Source: Siniperca chuatsi (taxonomy: Eukaryota; Chordata; Actinopteri; Centrarchiformes; Sinipercidae). From it: a stretch of 64,000 nt of DNA. Below are positions 1-14,761 of the stretch, in pieces. Below the pieces are notes generated by a model. It saw only the letters and a program-made list of their open reading frames with translations, did no database searches and had not been told where the DNA came from. A program made the translations under genes and the position numbers. The stretch is taken from positions 25,362,675-25,426,674 of the forward strand of contig NC_058046.1 of assembly GCF_020085105.1 (NCBI RefSeq), given 5' to 3'. Every line of letters starts with the position of its first letter. Positions within the stretch are counted from its first letter, which is position 1.

Positions 1-9
1 ATACAAAGA

Positions 10-81
10 CATTTTGGTACTGTGAAATGAACTACCATTTTGGTACTGTGAAATGAACTACCATTTTGGTAGTGTGAAATG
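10..81. repeat. 26-bp tandem repeat, about 2.8 copies
   Basis: Three successive units begin at 10, 36 and 62 with a 26-base period. Each contains the core ATTTTGGTACTGTGAAATG, and the third copy has one substitution and is incomplete. The array may continue to the left of the window. It has no coding content. Confidence 0.9.
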
Positions 82-2101
82 CAGTGTGTTAATGTCAGAG
101 GTGTGTGTGTCTGTCTTTGGGTGGCATATGCTAGTATGTGGGAGGTGGTGTTGGAGGGATTGATATTTGAATTGTCAGCACATGATTATGGTGATTATCT
201 ACCATTGTGCACACTGATGTGATTCTGTTTGAAATTAGCATGCATGAATAGTATAATTGGGAAAACCCACCTAATCTAACTGAAAACTCTCTTTCCTTTT
301 GTCTGTCTCTCTCTGTACATATACTGTGGCTCCATATATCCTTGTTTATCACATGTGTTAATCTGCTGGGCGTCTTGTGACACATTCATGCTTCTTGAAC
401 TGGTGCAGCCATGGTGCTGTATGCCAGCCATGTGCTATGCAATAATTAACTCTTCTCTGAGCCGTTTCAGCCATTAAAGCTGTAAAGAGTGAGGTTGAGT
501 AGAAAGGGCTATTTGTCCAAAGGCCAGAGCAGACAGTCAGGCCTATTGATGAGATGCTGGAGCTAATCAGGAATAGTGGCTGTCGTGCCCTGAATAGCAG
601 TGTTGATGTGGTTTTTTGTGGGAGAAGGGAAACCAGTGCCACACAAAAGTCAGGCTGTCCCCCCTTGTCACCACTGCCATAGTCAGAGTTTTTTATTTTC
701 ACCTCATTGGGGCATCCAATTAAACTGGGTCTTGGCTGTAATGTCTAATCTTTGGCTTAGCTTTAAGAGATACCTGCATCATAGAAGTGTTGCCATTTGT
801 AATGTAACCATGACTACAAAGGAGAAAGAATAATGTTGATTTGGTTTTACAGAGATTGTTCAGTTTAAGGGGAACATTTACTATTATTCCTGATTGACCA
901 GAATCTGACAACTCATGGATGCCTTTCTTCTGTCTCCAGGTGCAGTTTAAAAATGTGTTCAACCATAATGTTAGCATAGCTTAGCCCAAATCATGCACAT
1001 TTATGGGATCAAGTAGCAGCTTGTTTTATAAGTCACTTTTAGACTTCTCCAAAGAGGGAGGGCTGGTCTAATGAAAGCACATATTGTAATTTCACTATTA
1101 ACAAAGAATAAGCTCATGTCAAACCTCCAATCCATTTCCTGATCACATACGCTCACAGTCACAGCACAAAAGATGGATAGACATGCATTATTCGGAAATA
1201 GCTCAAACTCTAATGTCACTCTGAGAATTTTGAATGTACTATCCTCATTGATATAAATTAGATGAACAAAATATTAGAAACACCTCTCAGCAATACAGTT
1301 TAACAGCACCACAAACCACATCCTCCAAAACCACCATAAAGTTGAATCCCCACCTTTCCAAAACAGTTTCAATAAAAACTGAACACTGCAAACTTCATGA
1401 AGGTAGGATGTATTGCTTTGACTGTAGTGTAAGACTGTGTTAGTTTTAGCTAGGTGTATCTAATAAACTGGCAACTGAGAGTAAATTAGTTTGTCTCTTG
1501 GTAAGAAAGAGAAACAGTTAAATTCCCGACAAACCGAACCCTTTCATTAGTGCTATTTTTGTTTGGTGGCTGTGTGCTGCAGATTGCATGTAGCAGGAGG
1601 GCGGTGGTAGGGTCAACCTCTCCTCTGCAGTGTTTCCACTGTTGATCAGTTGTGTTATCTGATGCTGTGATGACTTAAGGGATGGGTCGGAGCCACAGGC
1701 TTAATCAACATACGCTCACTGTTTACTTGCAAGCTAAAGGCCAATGGGAAACAAACACTGTACATTTAAACAAGCGAACACATGTATGCACACACAAACA
1801 GAGGACACGTATAAGTACTGTTCGACCCAATAGTAAGACTAAATCCATCATAAATACATAGTTCACTGTATTCAATACAATTTGCCATATTAGCATAACA
1901 AATCAATGTTTTATAAAGCTCCTCTATGAAAAGACTTTCCCAGAACTCTAGAAGGGCTTGTCAAGACACACACTGGGGCTAAAACGTTCTCTTTTTTCTT
2001 TTCTTTCTGTCTTTTTCTCTCTGTTTCTCCATGCCCATGTGCTATACGCTATTGGTCTGGGCTGCTGAATGGGCCCCAGTGTTCGCCCTCTCCTTATCAT
2101 G

Positions 2102-2114
2102 TGACCTTTGATCT
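2102..2114. promoter_or_regulatory. Near-consensus DR1 nuclear-receptor site
   Basis: TGACCTTTGATCT is the reverse complement of a direct repeat of AGGTCA-type half-sites with one-base spacing and one mismatch. Sites of this kind are bound by COUP-TF, HNF4 or RXR heterodimers. A perfect version lies about 1.6 kb away. Occupancy cannot be judged from sequence. Confidence 0.3.
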
Positions 2115-3266
2115 GTTTGGACAGCGTGACCGACAGAGGCTGCAAGGAGAAGAGAGCCAAGAGGAGCAGAAGAAAACAGAACAGAGGAAACCTGGGGCAA
2201 TTCAAACGTAAAGGCACTAACTGAAATGCAAGGATGAAAAAAAAAACATCTATGGAATGTAACAAGCATCAAGAGCACATTTATGCGGATAAAATGGAAA
2301 TATGATATATACGGTATTTGTAATACAGGCTTCACTGTATCCCTGCTAAACTCTGTATTGACCTCAAAATATTTGTCCATGACTGATAACTCATGACTTT
2401 GTGCTTTCATACATGAGAGATATGCCAGACCTGTACTACCATGCCTACACAGTGAGATCTCAGGATGTAAACTTACTTCTGACTCCTGCATCAAAAAAAC
2501 TCTGATGTCATCACATTATTTCTCCCAAAGCTCCATTTCTGTGGAAATCATGGCACCACTTTTGGGCATTTAAAAGAAGTCACTGCTCTTGGGTGTTCAG
2601 TGTAGGTTAAAAATAGCATATTCAGCCTTTGCCCTCTTAACTCTTTGTTGTTCCTCCCTCCCTGTTGTCCTTTCACCACCCTTTTACCTCTGCTGCCTCT
2701 GCTGCCCGTCACCCTGCCACAATTCCGCAGCTCTCTGTTAGCTCAATGTAACAGTCCCTATTTTTTGTCACTTTGCATTGAATCAGTCCTGCTACATCAT
2801 AAAAACAGGATTGTATGGACAGTGGATTTCTACATTTAAAATGGACAGGGCATTTTTCATTTCTGAAAACATACCTGACACTGGAATTCAAGTGACTGTG
2901 TGACTTTTAATAATCTGTTAATCCCAGCTATATGCCTCTGTCATATGCCATTCTTTGTCACCTTACCTTCATAAGCATTTTATTATTCCCTCTAATACTT
3001 GTTATGTACAAATTTGTGTGTTTTCTTGATAATACGTTATTCCTCTTTTTCTCCATTTTGCTGGAATATTTCAGTGTGAAACGCACATTTAATATTTTCA
3101 TTTGATCTGTCAGTGCGAAAAATATAAACCGAGACAAGCAGAATTATTCAGCATGACACAACATTTCTCCAAACATTAAAAGAGGGATTTCATGCATTCA
3201 AGTTTTTCCACAGTTTACTGGCTGGTGCCAGACTGATGATGTGAAACCATGCAGTTGTGTGTTTGC

Positions 3267-3278
3267 CCAGCAGAGGGC
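3267..3278. promoter_or_regulatory. CTCF-like core motif
   Basis: CCAGCAGAGGGC fits the known vertebrate CTCF core pattern CCASYAGRKGGC. A 12-base match can arise by chance, so this is only a candidate insulator or loop anchor within the desert downstream of hic2. Confidence 0.25.
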
Positions 3279-3672
3279 TGAAGCAGCGCCAAACTGCAGG
3301 GACATCAGAACAGAAACAATAAATCCATAACAGGCCAGAAGAGTATGAAACATGCAATACTTCTGTAGAACACTCTTTTCCCTACAAGTCCTACTTTCTC
3401 TCTCAGTTTAATCTAATTCTTATTTTAAATGCTACTGTATAAACTAATTTTCATGTTAAATGACAACTAAAGATTTCTTTTTGCATTATAAGTACTTTAA
3501 ACTGAGACCAATTCAGATTTTCTTTCTAAATCATACTAAAGTTTTCTCCGTTGGACTGAATCAGATTAATTAAGCACTGTCCATTGCAACCAGGCAACAA
3601 CAAAAAGCCTCTGCCACTCTCTCAACCGCCATGGCCACTGTTACCACGGAGACCCATTCAGATGCCCGGTGG

Positions 3673-3685
3673 TGACCTTTGACCT
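3673..3685. promoter_or_regulatory. Perfect DR1 nuclear-receptor site
   Basis: TGACCTTTGACCT is the exact reverse complement of AGGTCAAAGGTCA, the consensus direct repeat with one-base spacer recognised by COUP-TF, HNF4, PPAR-RXR and RXR-RAR dimers. It sits in a GC-richer, non-repetitive block (about 3600-3780). No promoter is visible beside it, so a distal enhancer is the natural reading if it works at all. Confidence 0.4.
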
Positions 3686-5673
3686 GAGGGGAGGCTGGTG
3701 AATGTAGCTGAAAGGGGCGGCTGGGCCGGGGCATCTGGGGTATCATCTGGCGCCTAACAAAGCCCCTCGCCAGCTGGGGAGGAGGGCAGGAGATAGAGAG
3801 AGAGGGAGCTGGAGGAAGGGGCACAGAGGAGAGGGGAGTGGAGAGAAAGAGAGAGCACCCTTTTCTTCTTGCCCTCTTCAGAGAGAGTGGCCATTGACAC
3901 TGTGCATCTCATTAAAATCTGTGCACCCCGCTCTCCCCTCCCCTCCTCTCTCTGGAGCACAGGGCCCAAGCAGCTGCTTGTCCTGCTCTGGCCATTCAAG
4001 CTCAAGTGCAGTCCACTGCAGGAGAGAGAGAAAAAAGGCAGACAGAGAGTGACGGGGGGTGGGAGGTCTTGGACATATGCCACCACCACTGGGACTGGAG
4101 AGGCTGCACGGAGAAAGACATCGCCCTGCTGTTATATCTTAAAACTTTCTTTTTCTTTCTTTTAAAAAACTTTTTCCAAGTTAGAAATAAAACAAAAATG
4201 GTGCTGATTAGAAAGGCGATGTACAAAGGCGATGAAAAACACCTTTTTTCCATTTTGAATCACCTCTTAGAACACTGCATGCCTAGTGTATGATTTTATA
4301 GCCCGCCTTCCTTCTTGGAAGAAAAAAAAAAAATGTCAGGTGCGGCATGTATCCTGAGTTGGTTATTTTGTTTGTGCATTTTTGAACGATGTAAGTGAGC
4401 TGAAGAGTGATGTGATGTCACCAAGGCGCCAGACTCGGCCTCATCCATGTGTAGATGGACAGCAGGATAAAACATGCAAACAGCTGCCTGGTGGCAACAC
4501 GCGTAATCACAGACAGCAAACAATGACACACTCACCCGTCAACCTCCCAGAGCCCCTCTGGTGTCCCTACACCCCTGAAGGACTTTGTGGATATGCACGG
4601 GGCTCTCTGAGGGTCATGGTCATGCAGTGTGTGTATGTGTGTGTATGTGTGTGTATGTGTGTGTGTGAAGCCAAGAGAGCACAGCAAGACTGCTGTCAAA
4701 ACAGAAAATCTGCCATGGGGTGCAAAAGGTGGGGGATCTGTAATAAGGGAGTGGGGTAAATGACTAATATGAGGGGCAGGGCTTTAACTGCTGGGTGCTA
4801 TGCCAATGAGATGATAATACTGCAGGTACACATTCATTTGCACTCACAAACACACTTAACTAGGCATATTTAAGGAATGAGTACGGAGCTGATAGACAAG
4901 ATGTATCACATGTCTGGAGAAATGAGCCTCAACTCTCCTTCCTCTGTTTTTCACTCTTCACAAGCCAGTTTGGATTCCTAAATTCAAGGGTACAGCAACA
5001 GAGCCCCTTGTCCCCCACCTCTTCTTTCTCTCTCTCTGTCATCTCCGCTGATGAATGGGGCTTTGCGTGTGGATTTTAATTACTGCTCTGTCGTGGTGGG
5101 AATTGGCCATGCATTAAATTGGAATGAGACACATTTTCCCCCTCAGCAGGGGAGGGAGGAGAATGGAGGGTAAAAGGAGAAACTGGTTACTGTATATTAA
5201 TTGAACCATCCAGTGGCACAAAGTTCTCACATAACTGTGCAAGGCTTACAAAAATGGGAGCTTGGAGAGAAGAAGTGCACATTTTTACATGCAGGAAAAC
5301 TACAGAAGAGTTATAGAATTTTACAGAGCGGTTCTGTCCGATTTATATAATGTTTAGAAGTACATAATCTGGCCAATTGATTCCCAAGAGAGACATCCTT
5401 TTTTTCTATCAAAATCAAAGAGAAAAGTTGAGTTGTTTTAGGAGTTCAAGGTCTGGTGGCTTCTTCTCTTTGAATTGTAGGAATGTATTTAGCCGATCTA
5501 CTGTAAGTGGAGGAAGTCATAGAAGCAGTTGGTTGGCAAGGGCATATGCAGTTATGATGAAGGCCTATCTGTGTCATTTACCTCTGATTAAAAAGGACAT
5601 TACATCAGTCAAATTCCATTTTGTAGTCTGCCAGTGCAGCTTAGCAACATCAAAGAAAATTGAGCTTTGAATC

Positions 5674-7413
<1,740 letters not shown>

Positions 7414-9275
7414 GTGGGTAGAGATGTATTCCCGGCCAGGGCCATAGATACCATTGAGGACACGGAGGTCAGCACAGAGACAGCACTTGTGAAAATTACA
7501 GCACTTGTCTCTGTACTTGTCTTGTTAGATCTTAGTGCTGCGTTCGACACCATTGACCATCACATCCTATTACAGAGACTGGAACATGTAATTGGCATTA
7601 AAGGAGCCACACTAAGCTGGTTTAAATCCTAACTATCAGATCGATCTCAGTTTGTACATGTTAACAGTGAGTCCTCTGTACACGCCAAAGTTAGTCACGG
7701 AGTTCCACAAGGTTCTGTGCTTGGACCAATTCTATCCACCTTAAATATGCTTCCTCTAGGCAATATTATTAGGAAACACTCCATAAACTTTCATTGCTAT
7801 GCAGATGATACCCAATTATATCTATTGATTAAGCCAGATGAAACAAACCAGTTCACTAAACTTCAAGCATGCCTTAAGGACATAAAGACCTGGATGACCT
7901 GCAACTGTCTGATGTTAAACTCTGACAAAACTGAAGTTATTGTACTTGGTCCCAAACACCTCAGAAACACATTATCTAAAGATATAGTTACTCTAGATGG
8001 CATTGTCCTGGTCTCCAGCAGCACTGTAAGGAACCTCGGAGTTATCTTTGATCAGGATTTATCCTTTAACTCCCGCATGAAACAAACTTCAAGGACTGCC
8101 TTTTTTCACCTACGTAACATTGCAAAAATAAGGCACCTCCTGTCTCAAAATTATGCAGAAAAATGAGTGCATGCATTTGTTACTTCTAGGCTGGGCTACT
8201 GCAATTCCTTATTATCCAGCTATCCGAATAAGTCCCTTAAGACTCTCCAGTTGATCCAGAATGCTGCGGCGACAAGAACTAGGAAAAGAGATCATATTTC
8301 CTCAATATTAGTGTCTCTGCACTGGCTCCCTGTAAAATCCAGAATAGAATTTAAAATCATTCTCCTCACCTACAAAGCTCTTAATGGTCTGGCACCATCA
8401 TATCTTAAAGATCTCATAATACCATATTATCCAACTAGAACACTTCCAGGATGCAGGGTTACTTGTGGTTCCTAGAGTCTCCAAAAGTAGAATGGGAGCC
8501 AGAGCCTTCAGTTATCAAGCTCCTCTCCTGTGGAATCAGGTCCCAGTTTGGGTTTGGGAGACAGACACCATCTCCACATTAAGAGTAGGCTTAAGACTTT
8601 CCTCTTTGATAAAGCTTATAGTTAGGGCTGGCTTGGGTGAGTCCTGAACCATCCCTTAGTTATGCTGCCATAGGCCTAGACCGCCGAGAGACTTCCCATG
8701 ATGTGCCTCTTTCCTATGCATTATTATGCACATCTTCTCTCTCCTGTAGTTTTGTTCTTTCTTGTTTCTCTCCTCTCTCCTTCTGTCACTTTCAGGAGGT
8801 ATTTCTGCCTCCGGAGCTGCAGAGACTGGATCTGTGGTTGTGGGCCACCTGCTGTCCCCGTGTTCCTGCTCTACAACTGCTACTACAGTTGTTGTTATTG
8901 GCTCTGTTACTAATACTGACATTATTTTTCCTATAGCTGTCATTCCTATTATTACTAATTTATTAATACTAACCCTACAATTACTATTCTACTATTTAAA
9001 AAAAAATAAATAAATTTTACGTCGTCTTTGCATTGTGCCTCCCCCTGACCCCGAACCACCCCCAGCCTACCCCCACCCACCCCCACCCCAAAACACGGCA
9101 GCGGCGGATGACCGCTCACCTTTGAAGCTGGTTCTGTCCAAGGTTTCTGCCTCTTAAAGGAAGATTTTCCTTGCCACTGTCGCCAAATGCTTGCTCATGG
9201 TGGGATTTGTTGGGTCTGTGTAATTAATATTATAATATTATAATAATTAATATCCTTGGTGCGTTGTGGGGAACG
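7414..9275 (+). mobile_element. Decayed L2/CR1-type LINE (reverse transcriptase and 3' UTR)
   Basis: A 5'-truncated non-LTR retrotransposon. The reverse transcriptase is readable in one frame from about 7500. It shows the motif [16 protein letters not shown], then HGVPQGSVLGPIL (about 7696-7734), then the catalytic CYADDTQLYL (about 7796-7825), followed by the conserved C-terminal region with [13 protein letters not shown]. It is dead: in-frame stops interrupt it at 7630-7632 and 8164-8166, and a frameshift near 8450 moves the end, including the [14 protein letters not shown] stretch, into another frame that closes at about 8647. The downstream segment at about 9110-9215 matches the well-known fish L2-type 3' UTR (a stretch around AAGGTTTCTGCCTCTTAAAG). 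The 5' limit is approximate. Family assignment to L2 rather than Rex1 rests on memory of the motifs. Confidence 0.88.
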
Positions 9276-11001
9276 TAGACTCAAAACTTTTGATTTTTAA
9301 GTTCCTGGCTACAGCCCTGTTCCCACCAGCGTTCATACAAAACACCAGCCTTTTATTCTTTAATCTACACGATTGGGAAAGATGGACATTCCTCCCATTC
9401 TGGGATTCAGTCTGAAAATACAGATCTAGAGTAAAAAACCAACATGAAGTGAAGCTGATGTAGATGTTTAGATCTTACTGTATGTATCAAAATTCAAATG
9501 AATTATCCGTTTAGGGATAGCAACTGCTTCCAGTCCAGAATCTCAGAGCCAGTAAATGTTGCCTAAAAGGAACCTTTTTATAAATAGTATTGACATTGTT
9601 CAGGTCACAGGTTGATGGAAGATGACTTAAGACCAAACGTGACTCCTGTCAGTTGGATATTGGGGGTGTGAAACTTAATAGGATCACAGCAGAAGGTAAG
9701 GACTTTGAAGTGCATATCTTATAGCAGTGTTTGCCTTCACAACAATCTATGTGGCTCTGAAGTTTCTAAAAAATTATAGAGCTGAGTGTAAAACCCAATA
9801 TTGCTCACATTTTCAGTCAATTATTTACTGTCTCTTGATAAGACCATAACCTGAACTGTCTCCTAGTCAGAGGGCTTTGACTTGAGTGTCATAAAAGTTC
9901 TCTTGTGTTGGAAGATGAGCATTTCCAGCTGACTGTGGTTCTGGGGGAAATGCAGCCCTCACATGATTTGATTGGAGGTTGCAGAGGTCACACATGGTCA
10001 TCTTCAGCTGACAGGCTGAGCCACTCTCTGATAACGAACCAGACGGGCAAAGGACAGGAAAAGCATGACTTGGTAAACAACAAGTGACCCCAACAAATAT
10101 TTTTGTCTATTTGTCCTTGTCTGTCCATTTTATTCTCTCAGACTTTCTATGTCACTCTTTTGAAGTGTGTTACACTCAGCTCTCCTAAAGCAAGCACTTC
10201 TCCTCTCTCTCAGTGTCCTGAGTGCTCCAGAGATTGTTTTCTGAATTACTGATGTCTTGTTGGGATCTGTAGCATTGCTCCTTGAGAGTGTCAAGTTTCT
10301 TAGGCCTGACAACCTGGAAGTAATGAGAAAGGGCGTTGAACTATTGTCCTTTTTCTTTTTGGATTATTCCCATTTTTAATGCGGCTTTGTTACTCCTCAA
10401 ATGTTTATTGTTGCAGGTTACTGATGTCCTGCTAAAAAATCCAATAATTAAAAAAAAGTCAAAGAAAATTGACAGTTTTCATCTACAGATTATTTCACTG
10501 AGAACAATTATGCTTATGTCTCCTTAATTAACCATTTGAACACCTTTTCTCCCTCTCACATGCTTTTAAACAAATGTATGTCAGATCAACTTTAAAAATA
10601 AGTATTGATAATCGCATTACTATATTTCATAATAAATGTGATAGATAACAGTTACCAGTTTTTAAATTTACTTTAATCTTGTTAAAGTCATTTGATCCAT
10701 CTACTTTTTTATCCTATCAACCCAGTTCTGATCCTCAGATTATAAAAGGAATACAGTCACTGAGAAGTTTATTCTATCCTCTATTTCCTCATATAGTAAA
10801 ACTTTTCCACTCCCTTCCCTACCCCTCTGCTGCTTTTCCCTCCCTTTTTCCTTCCTCTTCACCTTTTTTTCCCACTCCCTCCTCCCTCCTCCCTCCTCCC
10901 TCCTCCCTCCTGCTCTCCTTCTCCTTGTTAATGGAGTGTTGGCAGCGAGCCAGGGAAAGCCTTGCCCTGTAGGTCTTCCCTCCTTGGCAGAGCTCCCAGT
11001 A

Positions 11002-11049
<48 letters not shown>

Positions 11050-14000
11050 CGCCTGCGTGTGTGTGCTTGTGTGTGTGGCACGCACAGCGCTCTCTCATAA
11101 TCACTGCCATTCAGCACCTCGCCGGAGTGTGTCCGTGTTTACACGAGAGGGGTCAGGGAGCAGGCAACAACTCTCTCTCTTTCACTTCAAACATACGCAC
11201 ACACGCACACACACGTGCACAAACAGATGTCAAGGAAGAAACAAGGCACATGCTCAAAATATTAATCGTATGCTCTGAAATTCCCATCTTGGTGGGCGAC
11301 AGAAAGAGGTTGAAAAGTTCTGTTTTTAGTACCAAAGATGACTTTGTTCATTCTGTTAAAGATACTGTATCAGTGAATAATATATGTTATACCATGTTCA
11401 TGGAAAATACTCATAATTGGTCATTTGGCTGGTAAGTTTCCTTCTTAAATCACATAATGGGACAGCTCAATCATAACTACACTCTAAATCAGCAAGGTAT
11501 TAAACTGCTTTACAGGATAGTTTATTATTATGGGATTACTGGATCTTATTTTCATGGTCTCATTCCAAATGGTAATAATAATATAGTACTCACCAAGTTA
11601 ATTGTTGAGATTTGGGGCCAGTTTCACAAAGATATTTTAGACTTATCTGTGGTGTTAGGTTTTAATTTTGCCCTTAGATTAGTCTCATGCAAGTTAGACA
11701 GTTATCCACCCTATGACCAGGCTAATTCAGAACTAAGAACCATGTTTCCATGATAACAATCAGTGACACCTGCTGATCAGTCGTGTTAAATGACAAAAAA
11801 AAGAGCAAAACACGGATCATAGTTTGTGGTTTTCTAAAGATGTTGTTTTGTCAGTAATGGAGAAGGGAAATACTTTTTATAGACTGCAGCAGCCTGTTGG
11901 AAATATACATCAGTGTTCACATTGTTGCTCAAGGAAACTATCCTGAGCCTGACTGACGAAATTACTTCTACTTATGATAGTCATGGACTAGACAGCTTTG
12001 TGCAACAGATGAATTTAGATGTCTCTCTGAAGTCTGACTATGGCCTCTGCATGTGAAGGTGGCGATATGGCTAAAAAGAAGTCTAACGAGGCAAGAAACA
12101 CAAGCCAGATCATGCAGGTTTCACACAGAGCATCAGGTGAACCAAACATATTTCAAAGAGAAGACAGACTCAAACCAACAGACCAGTTCAATTTTGACCC
12201 ACCGTGCTTGTAGCTATGCACAGTATTTATGTGCAGTAACGGATTATAACCAACATTTTTGGTTCACTCACTTTCAGAACTACCTCTAAATAAGATGGTT
12301 AAGATAATTTGTTCTAGTTAACAGATTCTATTTTTGCCTGGTCAATGGTCGTTATATGCGTGTGAAAATACACTCCCTTTTAATGTCACTGTTCTGAGAA
12401 AATATGATGGAAGACCTGCCCTGTCATCTATTATTTTTGGATGTAATAAGACCTTGTTGTGTGTGTGCATGTTAATCAAGACTTTATTCAGTTGGTTGGT
12501 ATTTATGTCTAGCACACTGACACATGAAATGGATTTGGCATGTTGAAGCTATAATTTGTCTGCATCGCCCCGAGCAGTGACACATAAAGAACCTGAACTT
12601 GATAGCCGTTACATAAAGATACTAGTTTATGTGACAATAAAGTTGATCTAATTTGTTGATGGTTTTCGCTGTCTGTGTGAGTTTTCCTTCCAGATGCACT
12701 GTGTGCACATAAACACATTACTTTTAACTCAACAAACTTTACCAAAGAGTTCTGTGTGCAAGTGTTCATGTAAAATAATCTTTGGCTGCACTCATGAAAA
12801 GCTCTCAGCAGGGCATCCTGTACCACAGGTTTAAAGACTCACTTTGCTTACATTGACAGGAATTGTAAGGAGGTAATTGTCTTTGAAGCGACGACTCCTC
12901 TGGTATGGAGGAATGTGGCTCGTTCTCTCTCTCGTTCTGTCTGTTTTCGCTCTGTAATCTGTTTTTTTTTTCTCTCTCTCTAATAGCTACCCTGTGCACT
13001 TCCCCCTGAGAGCCTGCAAGCCATTCCCTTTACATTTACATGTTAGGAGTGGGCGTGAGAGCAGTTCAACTCTCTGTTTGAATCTCAAATAGCCCAGGGA
13101 TACACCAGTCATCACTGGATGGCAATTCTGCTTCTTGGAAGAAATGATGAAACACCTTCAACTGTGACATGAACTACCTTTGGGGCTATCCAAACACAAT
13201 TACCACTCTACAGTGTTAGAGAATTAATATTCATGTTCCTGGTAACTGACTTTGGTGTGTGTTTTTATTAGCTGTTGCAGGACCAGTGGTGCCTCTTCTA
13301 CCGGTTCCTGCCATTATGTGTGTATAATATGTTTCTGGGTATTTGTGTGTGTCCATATGGGCGTGTGAGCAAACATGTGCCTAAAGTAAGAAGTACATTG
13401 AGATCAGGCACAATAGACTGTCTGTGGGTTTTTTATTAGTTGTAATGTCATTTAACATAATTTATTCATAACAAATGACACTTAGTTTGATTTAGTGACA
13501 AACACTGTGAGGGGACGGCTCCTCGAGTATTTCTGCTGTTTTTTCAAACTGAATGCCTTCTCTTTTCTCTCTACTGAAAAAAAACCTTACTACTTACTGT
13601 AAAAGCAGTCACTTTTGAGTGAAATTGCTCCAGAACTATAAAAGATGTCACAGAGTAAATCTTTGGAAGTTCAAAGTCTAATGAACGTTTTAAAGTTAAC
13701 GGCGTCTGTACCGCAATGTCAGAGCAGTTGTCTTTCAAAGTAGGTTTGAACCGAGTTGCATCATTCCTCTCATAAACTTTATATTAACATTATAAAATGT
13801 TTGTAGCGCAAAGCATGTCGGACTGATTTGATACAACAAACGTACAGAAAACAAATTGGCTGAGCAGAGGAACAATAGTATGAGTGCTGGCCTTTACCAT
13901 CATCTTATAATCTACCCTCTGCCTCCCGAAAATTCACTTTATCCTTCTTTTACACTCGTGGCATTTAGCCCTCAGAGTGACCTACTCATCAGCAATCTGC

Positions 14001-14233
14001 TTATACCAACTGGGCCATTTGCACCTAATGAGATCAAGGAAGGGTGATCCAATGCTTTGAGCTTGAGATCATGCCAGCAGCACTTTCTGTTTGAATATAT
14101 ACGTACATACAACACAAACTCCCCCACCTTTAAGTACTTAGTATTCTTTAATCATAAATTTGTTTTGATACAATGTGATGAAAGGGCAGCTTGAAAAAAC
14201 CTTTTGTAAATAACTGTAAATAGAGAGTGAGGC
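9276..14233. other. Non-coding intergenic stretch with microsatellites
   Basis: No gene is recognised. There is a 7-base CTCCCTC tandem block at about 10875-10911 and a long GT run at 11006-11075. A possible retroposon tail at about 12540-12650 ends in a GACAATAAAG motif of the sort seen at LINE ends. The many small open frames here are non-homologous or low-complexity. Confidence 0.6.
11006..11075. repeat. (GT)n microsatellite
   Basis: A pure GT run of about 40 bases is followed by an imperfect GT/GC tract. It produces artefactual Cys-Val and Thr-His open frames on the two strands. Confidence 0.96.
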
Positions 14234-14270
14234 TATAATAATAATAATAATAATGATAATAATAATAATA

Positions 14271-14326
<56 letters not shown>

Positions 14327-14339
14327 AATAATAATAATA
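14234..14339. repeat. (AAT)n(GAT)n(AAT)n microsatellite
   Basis: Trinucleotide repeats change from ATA to ATG/GAT and back to ATA. On the minus strand they read as poly-His/Tyr or poly-Ile, which explains two apparent 106- and 120-residue frames. The array directly abuts a SINE-like element. Confidence 0.97.
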
Positions 14340-14725
14340 GGGGTGCACGGTGGCAGAGCGGCTAAAGCTCCTGCCTCCCAATAAGGAGATCGTGGGTTCG
14401 TGGGATCGATTCCCGGACCAGACCAACATCGCACAATCTCTCTGGGTGGAGTCTGCATGTCCTCCCCGTGTTACCGTGGGTTCTCTCCGGGTTCTCCGGC
14501 TTCCTCCCACCGTCCAAAGACATGCATGTGTAGGTTAATTGATAACTCTAAATTGCCCGTATTGAATGAATGTGAGAGTGAATGGTTGTCTGTCCTTGTC
14601 TGTGTCTGTGTTAGCCCTGCGACCACTGTCCAGGGTGTACCCTGCCTAAGGCCCAAAGTCACTGGGATAGGCTCCAGTCACCCGCGACCCCTAACGGGAC
14701 CAAGCGGTAGAAAATGGATGGATGG

Positions 14726-14728
<3 letters not shown>
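14340..14728 (+). mobile_element. tRNA-like SINE/retroposon with GGAT tail
   Basis: This matches a very common fish dispersed repeat. It starts GGGTGCACGGTGGCAGAGCG, a degenerate tRNA A-box region. It has a B-box-like GGTTCGTGGGATCGATTCC at about 14395, continues through the familiar CCTCCCACCGTCCAAAGACA block (about 14502), and ends in (GGAT)n at about 14715. Internal polymerase III promoter boxes are decayed, so this is not a tRNA gene. It is flanked on both sides by AAT arrays, suggesting insertion into a pre-existing microsatellite. The class name is from memory of fish repeats. Confidence 0.8.

Positions 14729-14761
<33 letters not shown>
14727..14761. repeat. (AAT)n microsatellite
   Basis: A pure AAT run lies between the SINE-like element and the 3' end of the minus-strand LINE. 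Simple-repeat tails of this kind are typical of L2/CR1-group LINE 3' ends, so this may be the LINE's own tail. Confidence 0.93.

Noticed and set aside
3754..4293. Overlapping frames of 80-111 codons on both strands
   Set aside because: Purine/pyrimidine-biased DNA gives long stop-free runs on both strands; no domain or splice context.
14345..14420. tRNA gene
   Set aside because: A- and B-box-like motifs are present but embedded in a longer SINE-like repeat, and no cloverleaf can be formed convincingly.
14138..14510. Two minus-strand open frames with long poly-Ile or poly-His/Tyr runs
   Set aside because: They are translations of the AAT/GAT microsatellite and the SINE; there is no independent coding evidence.
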